A DNA stretch of 14,648 nt from Euryarchaeota archaeon UBA501 (GCA_002505685.1 DAVT01000011.1:9899-24546), one strand, 5' to 3'; positions 7,725 to 14,648 are shown, counted from the stretch's first letter. The notes: generated by a model not told the origin, from the sequence alone. Translations and numbers: made by a program.

Positions 7725-9227
7725 ATGCTCAAGGTAAGGTGGTGGCATCTTTGGATGCTGTCGCTGCTATTTTTCAGCAGTACAGTCACTGCTGAGAATC
7801 AGGTAAACAATGATCCTCCGCAACTGATTATTGACCTTGATCATGGTTCGAATATCAACGATAACCTTAGCCTCGCAGGTGCATATGTCGATGAATCTGC
7901 GCCTGAAATATTCATTTGGAAAATCTATGATGGCACATCAATCGTCGATTCAGGTGATGCGATTGACATCCTAGACCACCACGAAGAAGTGCTCGGGTCT
8001 AGCAGGTATACATGGCCGTTCTCAATCGAACTAAACTTTAGTGGAATTGAATCGTGCTCGTGCCTAATCGTCATTGAAGCAACGGATACATCTCAGCAAC
8101 ATGTCTCAGAAGAGGTAGTCGTATTCCATGCAGTAAATTCGTCTGATAATCTACCTCCTCGAGCTCTCTTTGGTAACGATTTATCCGAGTCTAGAGTTTC
8201 TGGACTTGAAGCGGTTAATGTAATCCTCGTAGATGATGAGGGTCCACCAAATCTGGAATGGGCCTTATCGAATGAGTCTGAAGTAGCGGTATCATGTGCC
8301 CTTTCATGGATTGAAAATCCAAGTGTTAACTGGTCATATGTGGACCATTCTGAAATATTTCCTCACCTTGCTTTCACACTTGACACAACTGAATATTCTG
8401 ATGGTGCTTATTCACTGTTGATTCGTGCCAGCACCGAAAATGAATCATCCATTTCTGCCTGTCAAACCATTGGTATTGACAATCATCTACCAACGGCATC
8501 GATTTCGGGTCCGACCGAATTGACAGAAAGTATGGATATGATCGAATTTGATGGCAGTTCAAGTTCAGATGAGGGATGGGGTCGTGAGGGCTTAATCTTC
8601 CTCTGGGTTCACGAGGGTGGAGATGAAGGGCCAATTGTTGTAAGTGGCTCAGATTTGAGTATTTTCCAGGCTGATGGTAGCCAAGCAGGAAACTACACTT
8701 TGACACTAACCGTAGTAGATGACGCAGGATTTTCAAGCAGTATAATTCACGAATACAGTATCTTGAATCAAGCACCAGATGCTGCCCTGAGAATTGGTGG
8801 TCAACCACTATCCGATGGAGACCGAATAACATTGGTTGATAGTGACCAATGGACAATAGAGTGTGGGGATTCGGATGATACGGACAACGACAGAGGTTCT
8901 CTATTATGCACGTGGTCGATTGATGGGGAACCTACCATGACCGGATGGACCCGTCAATTGGAAAAGCCAGCAGATTTGAGCCACTCACACACATTAACAT
9001 TGTTAGTAACTGACAATGATGGTGCCTCGGATTCCATCACAGTGACCTTTGGAGTTCAAGGCACACCATCTGACCCATCATATTCTGAAGACAAGCATGA
9101 ATTTGGTGTATGGACTAGTGCACTCATAATCATTGCAACAATCTCGTCCATAACTATCATACTAATCACAATTAAACGCAGGATTTCTAACCACTCTAGT
9201 CCAATACCAAAGTGGAATAGGGAATGA
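7725..9227 (+). CDS. Secreted, C-terminally membrane-anchored protein with PKD/Ig-like domains
   Basis: A 500-residue protein of type I membrane topology. Residues 1-23 are a signal peptide (KVR, a hydrophobic core LWMLSLLFF, then a likely cleavage after TVTA). A hydrophobic helix at about 463-483 is followed by KRR, which would stay in the cytoplasm, so the bulk lies outside. Residues about 255-346 form a PKD-like domain (PTASISGP, then FDGSSSSDEG, then YTLTLTVVDDAG) and 350-445 a second one (APDAALRIGG, then CTWSIDG, then HTLTLLVTDNDGASDS). The region 30-250 has similar beta-rich Ig-like or cadherin-like character. PKD domains usually serve in binding between proteins or to polysaccharide. 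There is no enzyme motif and no PGF-type sorting signal. It lies 76 bp after the TSP3-repeat gene and is plausibly its partner at the surface. No strong Shine-Dalgarno precedes the ATG. Confidence 0.82.
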   Translation: MLKVRWWHLWMLSLLFFSSTVTAENQVNNDPPQLIIDLDHGSNINDNLSLAGAYVDESAPEIFIWKIYDGTSIVDSGDAIDILDHHEEVLGSSRYTWPFSIELNFSGIESCSCLIVIEATDTSQQHVSEEVVVFHAVNSSDNLPPRALFGNDLSESRVSGLEAVNVILVDDEGPPNLEWALSNESEVAVSCALSWIENPSVNWSYVDHSEIFPHLAFTLDTTEYSDGAYSLLIRASTENESSISACQTIGIDNHLPTASISGPTELTESMDMIEFDGSSSSDEGWGREGLIFLWVHEGGDEGPIVVSGSDLSIFQADGSQAGNYTLTLTVVDDAGFSSSIIHEYSILNQAPDAALRIGGQPLSDGDRITLVDSDQWTIECGDSDDTDNDRGSLLCTWSIDGEPTMTGWTRQLEKPADLSHSHTLTLLVTDNDGASDSITVTFGVQGTPSDPSYSEDKHEFGVWTSALIIIATISSITIILITIKRRISNHSSPIPKWNRE

Positions 9228-9228
9228 C

Positions 9229-9259
9229 CCGAATGCCTCATGAAGGACCGCCTATTCGG
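9229..9259 (+). promoter_or_regulatory. Short inverted repeat before the aminopeptidase gene
   Basis: CCGAAT (9229-9234) and ATTCGG (9254-9259) are exact complements separated by 19 nt and fill most of the 37-bp gap between the PKD-protein stop and the aminopeptidase start. It may be a weak RNA stem or chance; low confidence. Confidence 0.2.
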
Positions 9260-9264
9260 CGATA

Positions 9265-10596
9265 ATGATGTACGAGAGAGTATCTTCTGCACTGGGCCAA
9301 CGCCCACCGAAAATCTCCCATGAAGAGATGCGGCAAAGGCAGCGAGATTTTTGCTCAAAAATCGATTCACAATCTGTTGCTATAATCACCAACAACCCTG
9401 TTTCTATTCGTAGTAGAGATACACACCACCGACACCGTTTCAACTCATATTTGCACTACCTAACTGGATGGCATGGCGAGGAAGGGGTTGCGGTTTTCCA
9501 TCATGATGGTGATTGGAAATGCCGTTTGTACGTGCAGGCGCGTGATGTCGAGAAGGAAACATGGACTGGTCGCCGGCCTGGTGTTCAGGGTGCTATTGAT
9601 CATTGGCCAGTTGATGAATCGAAGAGCCGTGATGAAATGGAGGCAGATTTGGCAAATATTCTCACCGCCGCAGATTCTGTGTATCACATTCAGGGACTGG
9701 ATACTGTCGTAGATGGTATCGTGGCGGCAGCATTTGACGAATTTTTAGATCCGAGAGAAATCCTCGATGAGATGCGTGTATTCAAATCAACAGGCGAAAT
9801 TGCATTAATGCAATATGCAGCCGATTTGGCTGCTTTGGCCCATATTGAGGCAATGCGAGAATGCAGGAGCGGGATGGGGGAGTGGCAACTTCAATCAATT
9901 ATCGAAGGTTGTTTCCTTTATCACCAATCAGAATGGGCCTATCCTAGTATTGTGGGTAGCGGAGATAACGCCACAATTTTGCACTATAACGAAAATAAAG
10001 ATCCCACAAGAAATGGTGACGTAGTACTAATCGATGCTGGGTGCGAGATTGATGGATATGCAAGTGACATTACTCGCTCATTCCCTGTCAACGGGAAGTT
10101 TACAGAAGCCCAGCGAGAAATCTATGCGCTCGTATTGGATGCCCAAATGGCAGGTATTGAAGCATGTCAAGTTGGCGCTCCATGGGGTGCAATGCACAAA
10201 GCCACATCTCGAGTGCTTGCACAAGGTCTCGTAGATTTAGGCATTCTTGATTGTACCGTTGAAGAGGCCTTAGGTGAGGAATTCAATGGACCTTATCGAC
10301 AATTTTTCATGCACGGTACCGGCCATCTACTTGGCCTCGACGTACACGATGTAGGGGGTGGGCGCCAAGGTGACAATCGTCCTGAGAGAACGCTTGCATC
10401 AGGGATGGTTCTTACAGTTGAGCCGGGCCTATATTTTGGAGCTTGGAGAGAGGACATCGAAATTGATCCCAAATGGGCAGGAATAGGCATCCGCATTGAA
10501 GATGACGTACTCATCACTGAGGAGGGACCGGTGATACTAACCGCTAAGTGCCCAAAGCAAATTTCTGAAATCGAAGCACTTGTCGGTTCTAACTGA
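9265..10596 (+). CDS. pepP: Xaa-Pro aminopeptidase (M24 family, PepP type)
   Basis: A 443-residue cytoplasmic metallopeptidase that removes an N-terminal residue preceding proline. Residues about 18-175 are the aminopeptidase P N-terminal domain (including NSYLHYLTGW). Residues about 178-435 are the 'pita-bread' catalytic domain. All five expected metal ligands are visible: D257 (LIDAG), D268 (ASDITRSF), H354 (HGTGHLLGL), E386 (VEPGLYF) and E412 (RIEDDV). The accessory histidines H240 (ILHY) and H361 (VHDVG) are also present, so the enzyme should be active with a di-manganese centre as in E. coli PepP. Length is normal for the family (about 440). Two adjacent ATG codons (9265 and 9268) are possible starts; GGCGAT just before them is a one-mismatch Shine-Dalgarno. 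The next gene begins 9 bp after the stop. Its likely job is peptide turnover, in keeping with a protein-degrading heterotroph. Confidence 0.93.
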   Translation: MMYERVSSALGQRPPKISHEEMRQRQRDFCSKIDSQSVAIITNNPVSIRSRDTHHRHRFNSYLHYLTGWHGEEGVAVFHHDGDWKCRLYVQARDVEKETWTGRRPGVQGAIDHWPVDESKSRDEMEADLANILTAADSVYHIQGLDTVVDGIVAAAFDEFLDPREILDEMRVFKSTGEIALMQYAADLAALAHIEAMRECRSGMGEWQLQSIIEGCFLYHQSEWAYPSIVGSGDNATILHYNENKDPTRNGDVVLIDAGCEIDGYASDITRSFPVNGKFTEAQREIYALVLDAQMAGIEACQVGAPWGAMHKATSRVLAQGLVDLGILDCTVEEALGEEFNGPYRQFFMHGTGHLLGLDVHDVGGGRQGDNRPERTLASGMVLTVEPGLYFGAWREDIEIDPKWAGIGIRIEDDVLITEEGPVILTAKCPKQISEIEALVGSN

Positions 10597-10605
10597 GGGA
10601 GCTTG

Positions 10606-11772
10606 ATGTGGAAAGAAATATTGCAGAAGCAGCGAGGCCCTTCCCCTCCACGATTGTCGGTTGAGGATGCCACAATATTGTATGAAGACGCGGATTTCAA
10701 CTTGCTTCGCAGCGTTGCAATGGAGCGAAGACGCTTCATGAATCCCGGCAACCATGTAACCTACATGATTGATCGAAATGTGAATTATACAAACGTCTGC
10801 ACAATAAATTGCCAATTCTGCTCTTTTTACCGCCCACCTGGTCATAAAGAAACATACACTCAAACCTATGAGCAAATTTCGCACCGGTTTTCAGAACTCG
10901 AAGAGGTCGATGGTGTCCGAGTACTGATGCAGGGGGGTGTGAACCCCGATTTACCACTGAAATGGTACACCGAGTTGATTGAATTTCTGCGGGAAAAGCA
11001 CCCATCTATCGCTCTAGATTGCTTTTCACCGATTGAAATCGAGGGTATTGCTGAAGTTTGTGGCCTGTCAACATTAGAGGTTTTGACCGAACTCAAGAAT
11101 GCTGGAATGCACGGCCTTCCCGGTGGAGGTGCGGAAATGCTGGTCGATGATGTTCGCCTCGATATTTCTCCTAAAAAAGGAAGTGCTGACAACTGGTTGC
11201 GTGTCATGCATGAGGCTCAATCACTCGATTTGACAACATCTGCTACGAACGTTTTCGGATTTGGGGAATCTGCTTTAGATCGAGTCAAACACATGTTGCG
11301 CATCCGTGAATTACAAGATCTAGCAATTGCAAAAGGTTGGGCCGGATTCACATCATTCGTAGCGTGGCCGGTGCAACTGGAAACCAATGTATTTGGGAAG
11401 CGGAATAGAGGTCAAAACAGAATTGAGTTAGGTGCTGGTCCCACAGAGTATCTTCGTCATGTCGCCATTTCTAGATTGTTTTTCGACAACATTGAGCACA
11501 TTCAGGGCTCATGGCCAACAATGGGCTTGGGAGTTGCTCAAATGGCTCTACTAGGTGGTGCTGATGATATCGGCTCAACCATGATGGAGGAAAATGTCGT
11601 ATCTGCATCTGGTACGGAAAAGACTTGTGCACTAGAAACAGAGTTGCAAGAAACAGTTCGCAGAGCAGGTTTTGCGGCAATTCGTCGGGATTCAGACTAC
11701 AATTTACTCGAAACACCAGACGTGTCTTCGCAAGTCAGTTCATTCCCCGCACCACCACCAATCCAACCCTAA
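10606..11772 (+). CDS. mqnC: Dehypoxanthine futalosine cyclase, radical SAM (menaquinone synthesis, futalosine pathway)
   Basis: A 388-residue radical S-adenosylmethionine enzyme. MqnC cyclises dehypoxanthine futalosine to its cyclic form, the third step of the futalosine route to menaquinone. The [4Fe-4S] motif CxxxCxxC is C65, C69, C72 in DRNVNYTNVCTINCQFCSFY. Other MqnC-type segments are VLMQGGVNPDLPLKWY, CFSPIEI, GLPGGGAEMLVDDVR, ISPKK and, near the end, GADDIGSTMMEENVVSASG. The last one favours MqnC over the related F420 enzyme CofH and the aminofutalosine synthase MqnE. Length is typical. I chose ATG at 10606, with GAGGGAG at 10595-10601 as Shine-Dalgarno; a TTG at 10603 would add one residue. 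No other mqn gene is in the window. It is packed between pepP and a galactokinase, so the cluster is not devoted to menaquinone. The proline-rich tail (PAPPPIQP) is unusual and probably unstructured. Confidence 0.9.
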   Translation: MWKEILQKQRGPSPPRLSVEDATILYEDADFNLLRSVAMERRRFMNPGNHVTYMIDRNVNYTNVCTINCQFCSFYRPPGHKETYTQTYEQISHRFSELEEVDGVRVLMQGGVNPDLPLKWYTELIEFLREKHPSIALDCFSPIEIEGIAEVCGLSTLEVLTELKNAGMHGLPGGGAEMLVDDVRLDISPKKGSADNWLRVMHEAQSLDLTTSATNVFGFGESALDRVKHMLRIRELQDLAIAKGWAGFTSFVAWPVQLETNVFGKRNRGQNRIELGAGPTEYLRHVAISRLFFDNIEHIQGSWPTMGLGVAQMALLGGADDIGSTMMEENVVSASGTEKTCALETELQETVRRAGFAAIRRDSDYNLLETPDVSSQVSSFPAPPPIQP

Positions 11773-11784
11773 ATTGGCGATAAT

Positions 11785-12606
11785 ATGCGTAGACGAGCAA
11801 TCGTACCTGCACGACTCAACATTATTGGGGAACACACAGACTATGCAGGGGGCCTGTCATTGTCGCTTGCGATAAAGCCAGAATTAACTCTAGACGTGAC
11901 TTTACGCGAAGATGGTTACATTGGAGATTCAGTTATTGTTCAACTTTGGAAGGCGGCAGGCGGAGGTCCTGCTGAATTGACGGTTGCAAGTAACATTCCC
12001 ATCGGCAAGGGTATGTCCTCATCTGCAGCTCTTTGTGTTGCAATAGTCACTTGCGCTAATGGAGTAGTAAACAATCTAGAAACTTGTTTAGAAGCTCAGC
12101 GAATAGAGCATCAAGTCCTCCAAACACCGTGCGGTTTACTCGACCAAATGGCAATGGTTTTTGCAAACAAAGACATGGCTACATTAATCGATTTCAATTC
12201 AAATTCAATTGAATACGCACCCATAAGAGATGATTGGCGATTCAAGCTTGTGGATTCAGGAATTCACCGTAAACTTACAGATGTATATCGAATAGAATCG
12301 TCTCGCAGTGAAATTCATGTTTCACAAGAAAATGAGCGTGTGAAAAGTGCATTAAATTCGAATGCAATCACTCTTGGAAAACTCCTCAATGAATCACACG
12401 AATCATTGCGGGGCCTAGGCGTAAGTACTACTGAAATAGACGAGCAAGTCAAAGCATTACAACACACCCAAGGTGTACTCGGTGCTAGGATGATGGGGGG
12501 TGGTTTTGGAGGCATGATATTGGTATTGGTCGAGGGCCCGGAAGTACTACCGGATATTCCGCTGGTTCAATCTTCAGGACCTGTTTCGTTTGAGAAATTT
12601 CTCTAA
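11785..12606 (+). CDS. galK: Galactokinase-like GHMP sugar kinase, unusually short
   Basis: A 273-residue GHMP-superfamily kinase that most resembles galactokinase (galactose + ATP to galactose 1-phosphate). The galactokinase signature is ARLNIIGEHTDYAGG (9-23), holding the expected catalytic Arg (R10) and sugar-binding E16, H17 and D19. The ATP phosphate loop is PIGKGMSSSAAL (72-83). The catalytic-base segment CGLLDQMA gives D120, and the third motif MMGGGFGG is at 236-243. All key residues are present, yet the protein is about 100 residues shorter than E. coli GalK: motif 1 starts almost at the N-terminus and the stretch between motifs 1 and 2 is reduced. A related C1-kinase for another sugar, such as an N-acetylhexosamine, cannot be ruled out. 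It starts 12 bp after mqnC. Its last 33 bp overlap the end of the opposite-strand GH1-nucleotidyltransferase gene, whose two activities would lie before and after a sugar kinase in a salvage pathway. Confidence 0.85.
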   Translation: MRRRAIVPARLNIIGEHTDYAGGLSLSLAIKPELTLDVTLREDGYIGDSVIVQLWKAAGGGPAELTVASNIPIGKGMSSSAALCVAIVTCANGVVNNLETCLEAQRIEHQVLQTPCGLLDQMAMVFANKDMATLIDFNSNSIEYAPIRDDWRFKLVDSGIHRKLTDVYRIESSRSEIHVSQENERVKSALNSNAITLGKLLNESHESLRGLGVSTTEIDEQVKALQHTQGVLGARMMGGGFGGMILVLVEGPEVLPDIPLVQSSGPVSFEKFL

Positions 12607-14601
12607 TTTTGCTAGCCGATCAGGTGTCCCCATGTCCCAAAATTTTGTTTCATCAATATATGCGTGGATTTGGCCCGACAATTGCGGATACACAGTTTCT
12701 TCCCAACTCCACGATCCTGTATGCCCACATGATTCAACCACGGATTTCTGTACAACACTTGTACCCGCTTCATAGCCATTGAAATTCTCATCTATTTTTG
12801 ATTTGGAGTATGCAATCACTCGATTTTCGGCGTGTTGCAGGTTTTGTGTGTCATGTGATTCGATGACTGTCATGGTTAGCCTTTGCCGATTATCACGGTG
12901 ATGTTTTACCAGTCTCTTGTAATCGATTGGGTGGTAGTCATCACCCCACAACAATATGAATTCGTCTGCTAGATACTGACGTGCATTCCAAATGGCACCT
13001 CCAGTACCCAAGGGCTGATTTTCTTTGACAAATTGAAGGTTCATTCCTCGATGGGAAAACCCGTCAAATTTCTCCCCCAAATGCCCAATTAAAATTAGAG
13101 CATCCTTGCAACCTTGGCCATGTGCCCAATCCAAAATATGGCTAAGGATGGGCTTCCCATCAACCTCGATTAGAGATTTTGGGGTGGCCTTGGTCATTCC
13201 TCCTAATCTAGAACCCAATCCGCCAGCTAGGACTACTACCTGTGGCATTTTGGATTTCGCAATATATTCGGCGTACAATTTCCCACTATCCTTTAGCGTT
13301 CTTTCCTGAGTCTGATAATCTACATGATACAAGCCAAACCGCTGCGTATAACCTTCTGCCCACTCGAAGTTATCCATCAAGCTCCAGTGATAGAAACCTC
13401 GGATATCCAATCCGTCTCGAATAGCTTGTGATGTAATCCAGAGATGCCTACGAATATGCTCTGGGCGCATATCATCATCATCATCAGCCACGCCATTCTC
13501 GGTCACGATAATGGGCAAGTTGAGAGAATTAACCATATCAAAAGAACGCCTTAAACCCTCAGCGTACATTGGATATCGGAAATCAGTACGCTCTTCCCAA
13601 GGCCGCTTGAGGGGATCGATTTCAACTGTCGTTGGCATGAATGGTGTGGTTAACAAATGCGTGTAGTAATTGACTCCAATGAAATCGCTACTCCCCCGCA
13701 ATCCGTCGATTTTACGTGAAAAAATGGATGAAGGTGGGCGAAATTTCCCTGTCCTAAGACTCCTCAACCAGCACTGATTAAACATTTCATCCAACAACTT
13801 CGCTTGAATCCAATGCAGCAAATTCCACCTCCTATATGGGTCAAAGATGTTGATATTCTTGACCAAGCCAATTTGTGCATCCTCACCACCCGGCAATGAT
13901 TTCAGCGCTCGGTAGCATCTAGCGTGGGCCCTCATCAGGTTTAGAGATACAGAACGTGTGAGGCCGAAAGAGCGCTTACCAGGTGGAAATTCGCCCAATA
14001 CGTAACCCATTGAAGCAAACACGGCAGGTTCGTTGATGGTGCACCACCATTTGACTTTCCAGCCCAGTACAGAGAACATTTTCTCTGAAAATCGAACCCA
14101 GTAGTCAATATTTTCTGCCTTGGCAAAACCCCCTTTCGCTTCAAACCAAACAGGGTGAGAGAAATGGTGAAGGGTGACCATTGGCTCAATTTTTCGCTCA
14201 ATCAAATTATCAATCATCATCGAGTATTGCTCAATTGCACCCTGATCCCATTCTCCTTCCTCAGGTTCAAGACGACTCCATTCAAGTGAAAATCTGTAAT
14301 GGCCAACTCCAAGATTTTCGACGAGATCAAAATCAGTTTTCCAGCGGCTCCAATGGTCGCAAGTAAGCCCACTTATCTCTAAATTCTGGCTCACTTCAAA
14401 CTGTGTCCAATTGTTATGATTGTTACCTTCGATTTGATGTGATGCGGTTGCGACACCCCAAGAAAATGTTGGGGGGAAGTCCACATCTGATAGTTCGATA
14501 TTACCCCAATTCAGATGTTTCTCGGGATGACGCAGATGTAGGTAAATTACGACGAACATGTATGAGGCAGCAGCGATGCCAGTGTAGAACCACCACTCCA
14601 T
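12574..14601 (-). CDS. Membrane-anchored GH1 glycosidase fused to a sugar-phosphate nucleotidyltransferase
   Basis: A 675-residue single frame with three parts. Residues 4-22 are a membrane helix with no cleavage site, followed by a basic patch (HLRHPEKH) that predicts the remainder faces the cytoplasm. Residues about 41-450 are a complete glycoside hydrolase family 1 barrel: FSWGVATASHQIEG, LHHFSHP, acid/base E191 (TINEPAVF), nucleophile E368 (IVTENGVAD), and FYHWSLMDNFEWAEGY ending at the usual KDSGKLYAEYI. Such enzymes cleave beta-glucosides or beta-galactosides with retention. Residues 452-675 are a nucleotidyltransferase: VVLAGGLGSRLGGMTKATPKSL, GKPIL, LGTGGAI (531-537), WGDD (552-555) and FWDMGTPD (654-661), most like hexose or heptose 1-phosphate guanylyl/uridylyltransferases such as HddC. 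A stop codon lies four codons before the ATG on this strand. M452 could be an internal start, but it has no Shine-Dalgarno. Substrates are not determined by sequence. Confidence 0.9.
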   Translation of the reverse strand: MEWWFYTGIAAASYMFVVIYLHLRHPEKHLNWGNIELSDVDFPPTFSWGVATASHQIEGNNHNNWTQFEVSQNLEISGLTCDHWSRWKTDFDLVENLGVGHYRFSLEWSRLEPEEGEWDQGAIEQYSMMIDNLIERKIEPMVTLHHFSHPVWFEAKGGFAKAENIDYWVRFSEKMFSVLGWKVKWWCTINEPAVFASMGYVLGEFPPGKRSFGLTRSVSLNLMRAHARCYRALKSLPGGEDAQIGLVKNINIFDPYRRWNLLHWIQAKLLDEMFNQCWLRSLRTGKFRPPSSIFSRKIDGLRGSSDFIGVNYYTHLLTTPFMPTTVEIDPLKRPWEERTDFRYPMYAEGLRRSFDMVNSLNLPIIVTENGVADDDDDMRPEHIRRHLWITSQAIRDGLDIRGFYHWSLMDNFEWAEGYTQRFGLYHVDYQTQERTLKDSGKLYAEYIAKSKMPQVVVLAGGLGSRLGGMTKATPKSLIEVDGKPILSHILDWAHGQGCKDALILIGHLGEKFDGFSHRGMNLQFVKENQPLGTGGAIWNARQYLADEFILLWGDDYHPIDYKRLVKHHRDNRQRLTMTVIESHDTQNLQHAENRVIAYSKSKIDENFNGYEAGTSVVQKSVVESCGHTGSWSWEETVYPQLSGQIHAYIDETKFWDMGTPDRLAKLEKFLKRNRS

Positions 14602-14646
14602 GTGAATGGGTCATCGCAACTCGTGATAATCACTTCCACAATTCAC
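14602..14646. promoter_or_regulatory. Nested palindromes upstream of the GH1-nucleotidyltransferase gene (candidate operator)
   Basis: GTGAAT (14602-14607) and ATTCAC (14641-14646) are exact complements flanking a perfect palindrome GTGAT-A-ATCAC (14623-14633). All three lie within the 45 bp just before the start codon at 14601 (minus strand). Repeated GTGA/TCAC half-sites are typical of helix-turn-helix regulator binding sites. The region is cut by the window edge, so a promoter cannot be placed. Confidence 0.3.
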
Positions 14647-14648
14647 TG

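Noticed and set aside
8374..8856. 160-codon open frame on the - strand
   Set aside because: It lies wholly opposite the PKD-protein gene. Its translation is rich in His, Leu and Ser with no recognisable domain, and the + strand frame has a signal peptide, PKD motifs and an anchor.
10293..10751. 152-codon open frame on the - strand across the pepP/mqnC junction
   Set aside because: Both + strand genes carry complete, catalytically convincing families here; the antisense product has no recognisable motif.
10606..11772. CofH (F420 synthesis) or MqnE as the identity of the radical-SAM gene
   Set aside because: The SPKK, PGGGAEMLVDDVR and GADDIGSTMMEENVVSASG segments fit MqnC better, and no cofG is nearby.
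12574..13248. Separate nucleotidyltransferase gene starting at M452
   Set aside because: The frame is continuous with the GH1 domain, with no stop between them, and the 12 bases before this ATG contain no Shine-Dalgarno. It is kept only as an alternative start.
1..14648. tRNA, rRNA, insertion sequence, integrase or attachment site
   Set aside because: I looked for cloverleaf and TTCRA-type arms, rRNA-like stretches, transposase motifs and terminal inverted repeats by eye and saw none. The longest gene-free stretch is 111 bp (4484-4594).

Overview
The window looks like a chromosomal segment from a marine planktonic euryarchaeon, most likely Marine Group II (Candidatus Poseidoniales) or a close Thermoplasmata-related lineage. 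This is inference from gene content only: moderate GC, compact spacing, a mix of Shine-Dalgarno-led and SD-poor starts, huge calcium-binding thrombospondin type 3 (TSP3) repeat and PKD-type surface proteins, futalosine-pathway MqnC, and sugar-salvage genes. No rRNA, tRNA, CRISPR array, insertion sequence or integrase is visible.

Layout. Positions 1-159 are the C-terminal end of a class I/II aminotransferase. After a perfect hairpin (178-202) comes a tight two-gene unit (236-4483): a 1046-residue polytopic membrane protein with a TPR-like helical domain and a very basic tail, then a 365-residue protein that I cannot name but that contains an internal duplication. A 111-bp gap with two nested or adjacent stem-loops and a possible TATA box leads into a 1017-residue secreted or anchored TSP3-repeat protein (4595-7648). 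It is followed by a 500-residue PKD-like protein with a signal peptide and a C-terminal membrane anchor (7725-9227). Together these two look like a cell-surface or adhesion pair.

From 9265 to 12606 three metabolic genes run closely on the + strand: an Xaa-Pro aminopeptidase (PepP family, all metal ligands present), a radical-SAM dehypoxanthine futalosine cyclase (MqnC, menaquinone synthesis) and an unusually short galactokinase. The galactokinase ends in a 33-bp tail-to-tail overlap with the last gene, on the - strand (12574-14601).

That last gene is the most remarkable item. A single 675-residue frame joins an N-terminal membrane anchor, a complete glycoside hydrolase family 1 domain with both catalytic glutamates, and a complete sugar-1-phosphate nucleotidyltransferase domain. 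With the neighbouring galactokinase it suggests a membrane-tethered route in which a glycoside is cleaved, the sugar phosphorylated at C1 and then activated to an NDP-sugar. The catalytic motifs are read directly from the sequence; the linked pathway is inference.
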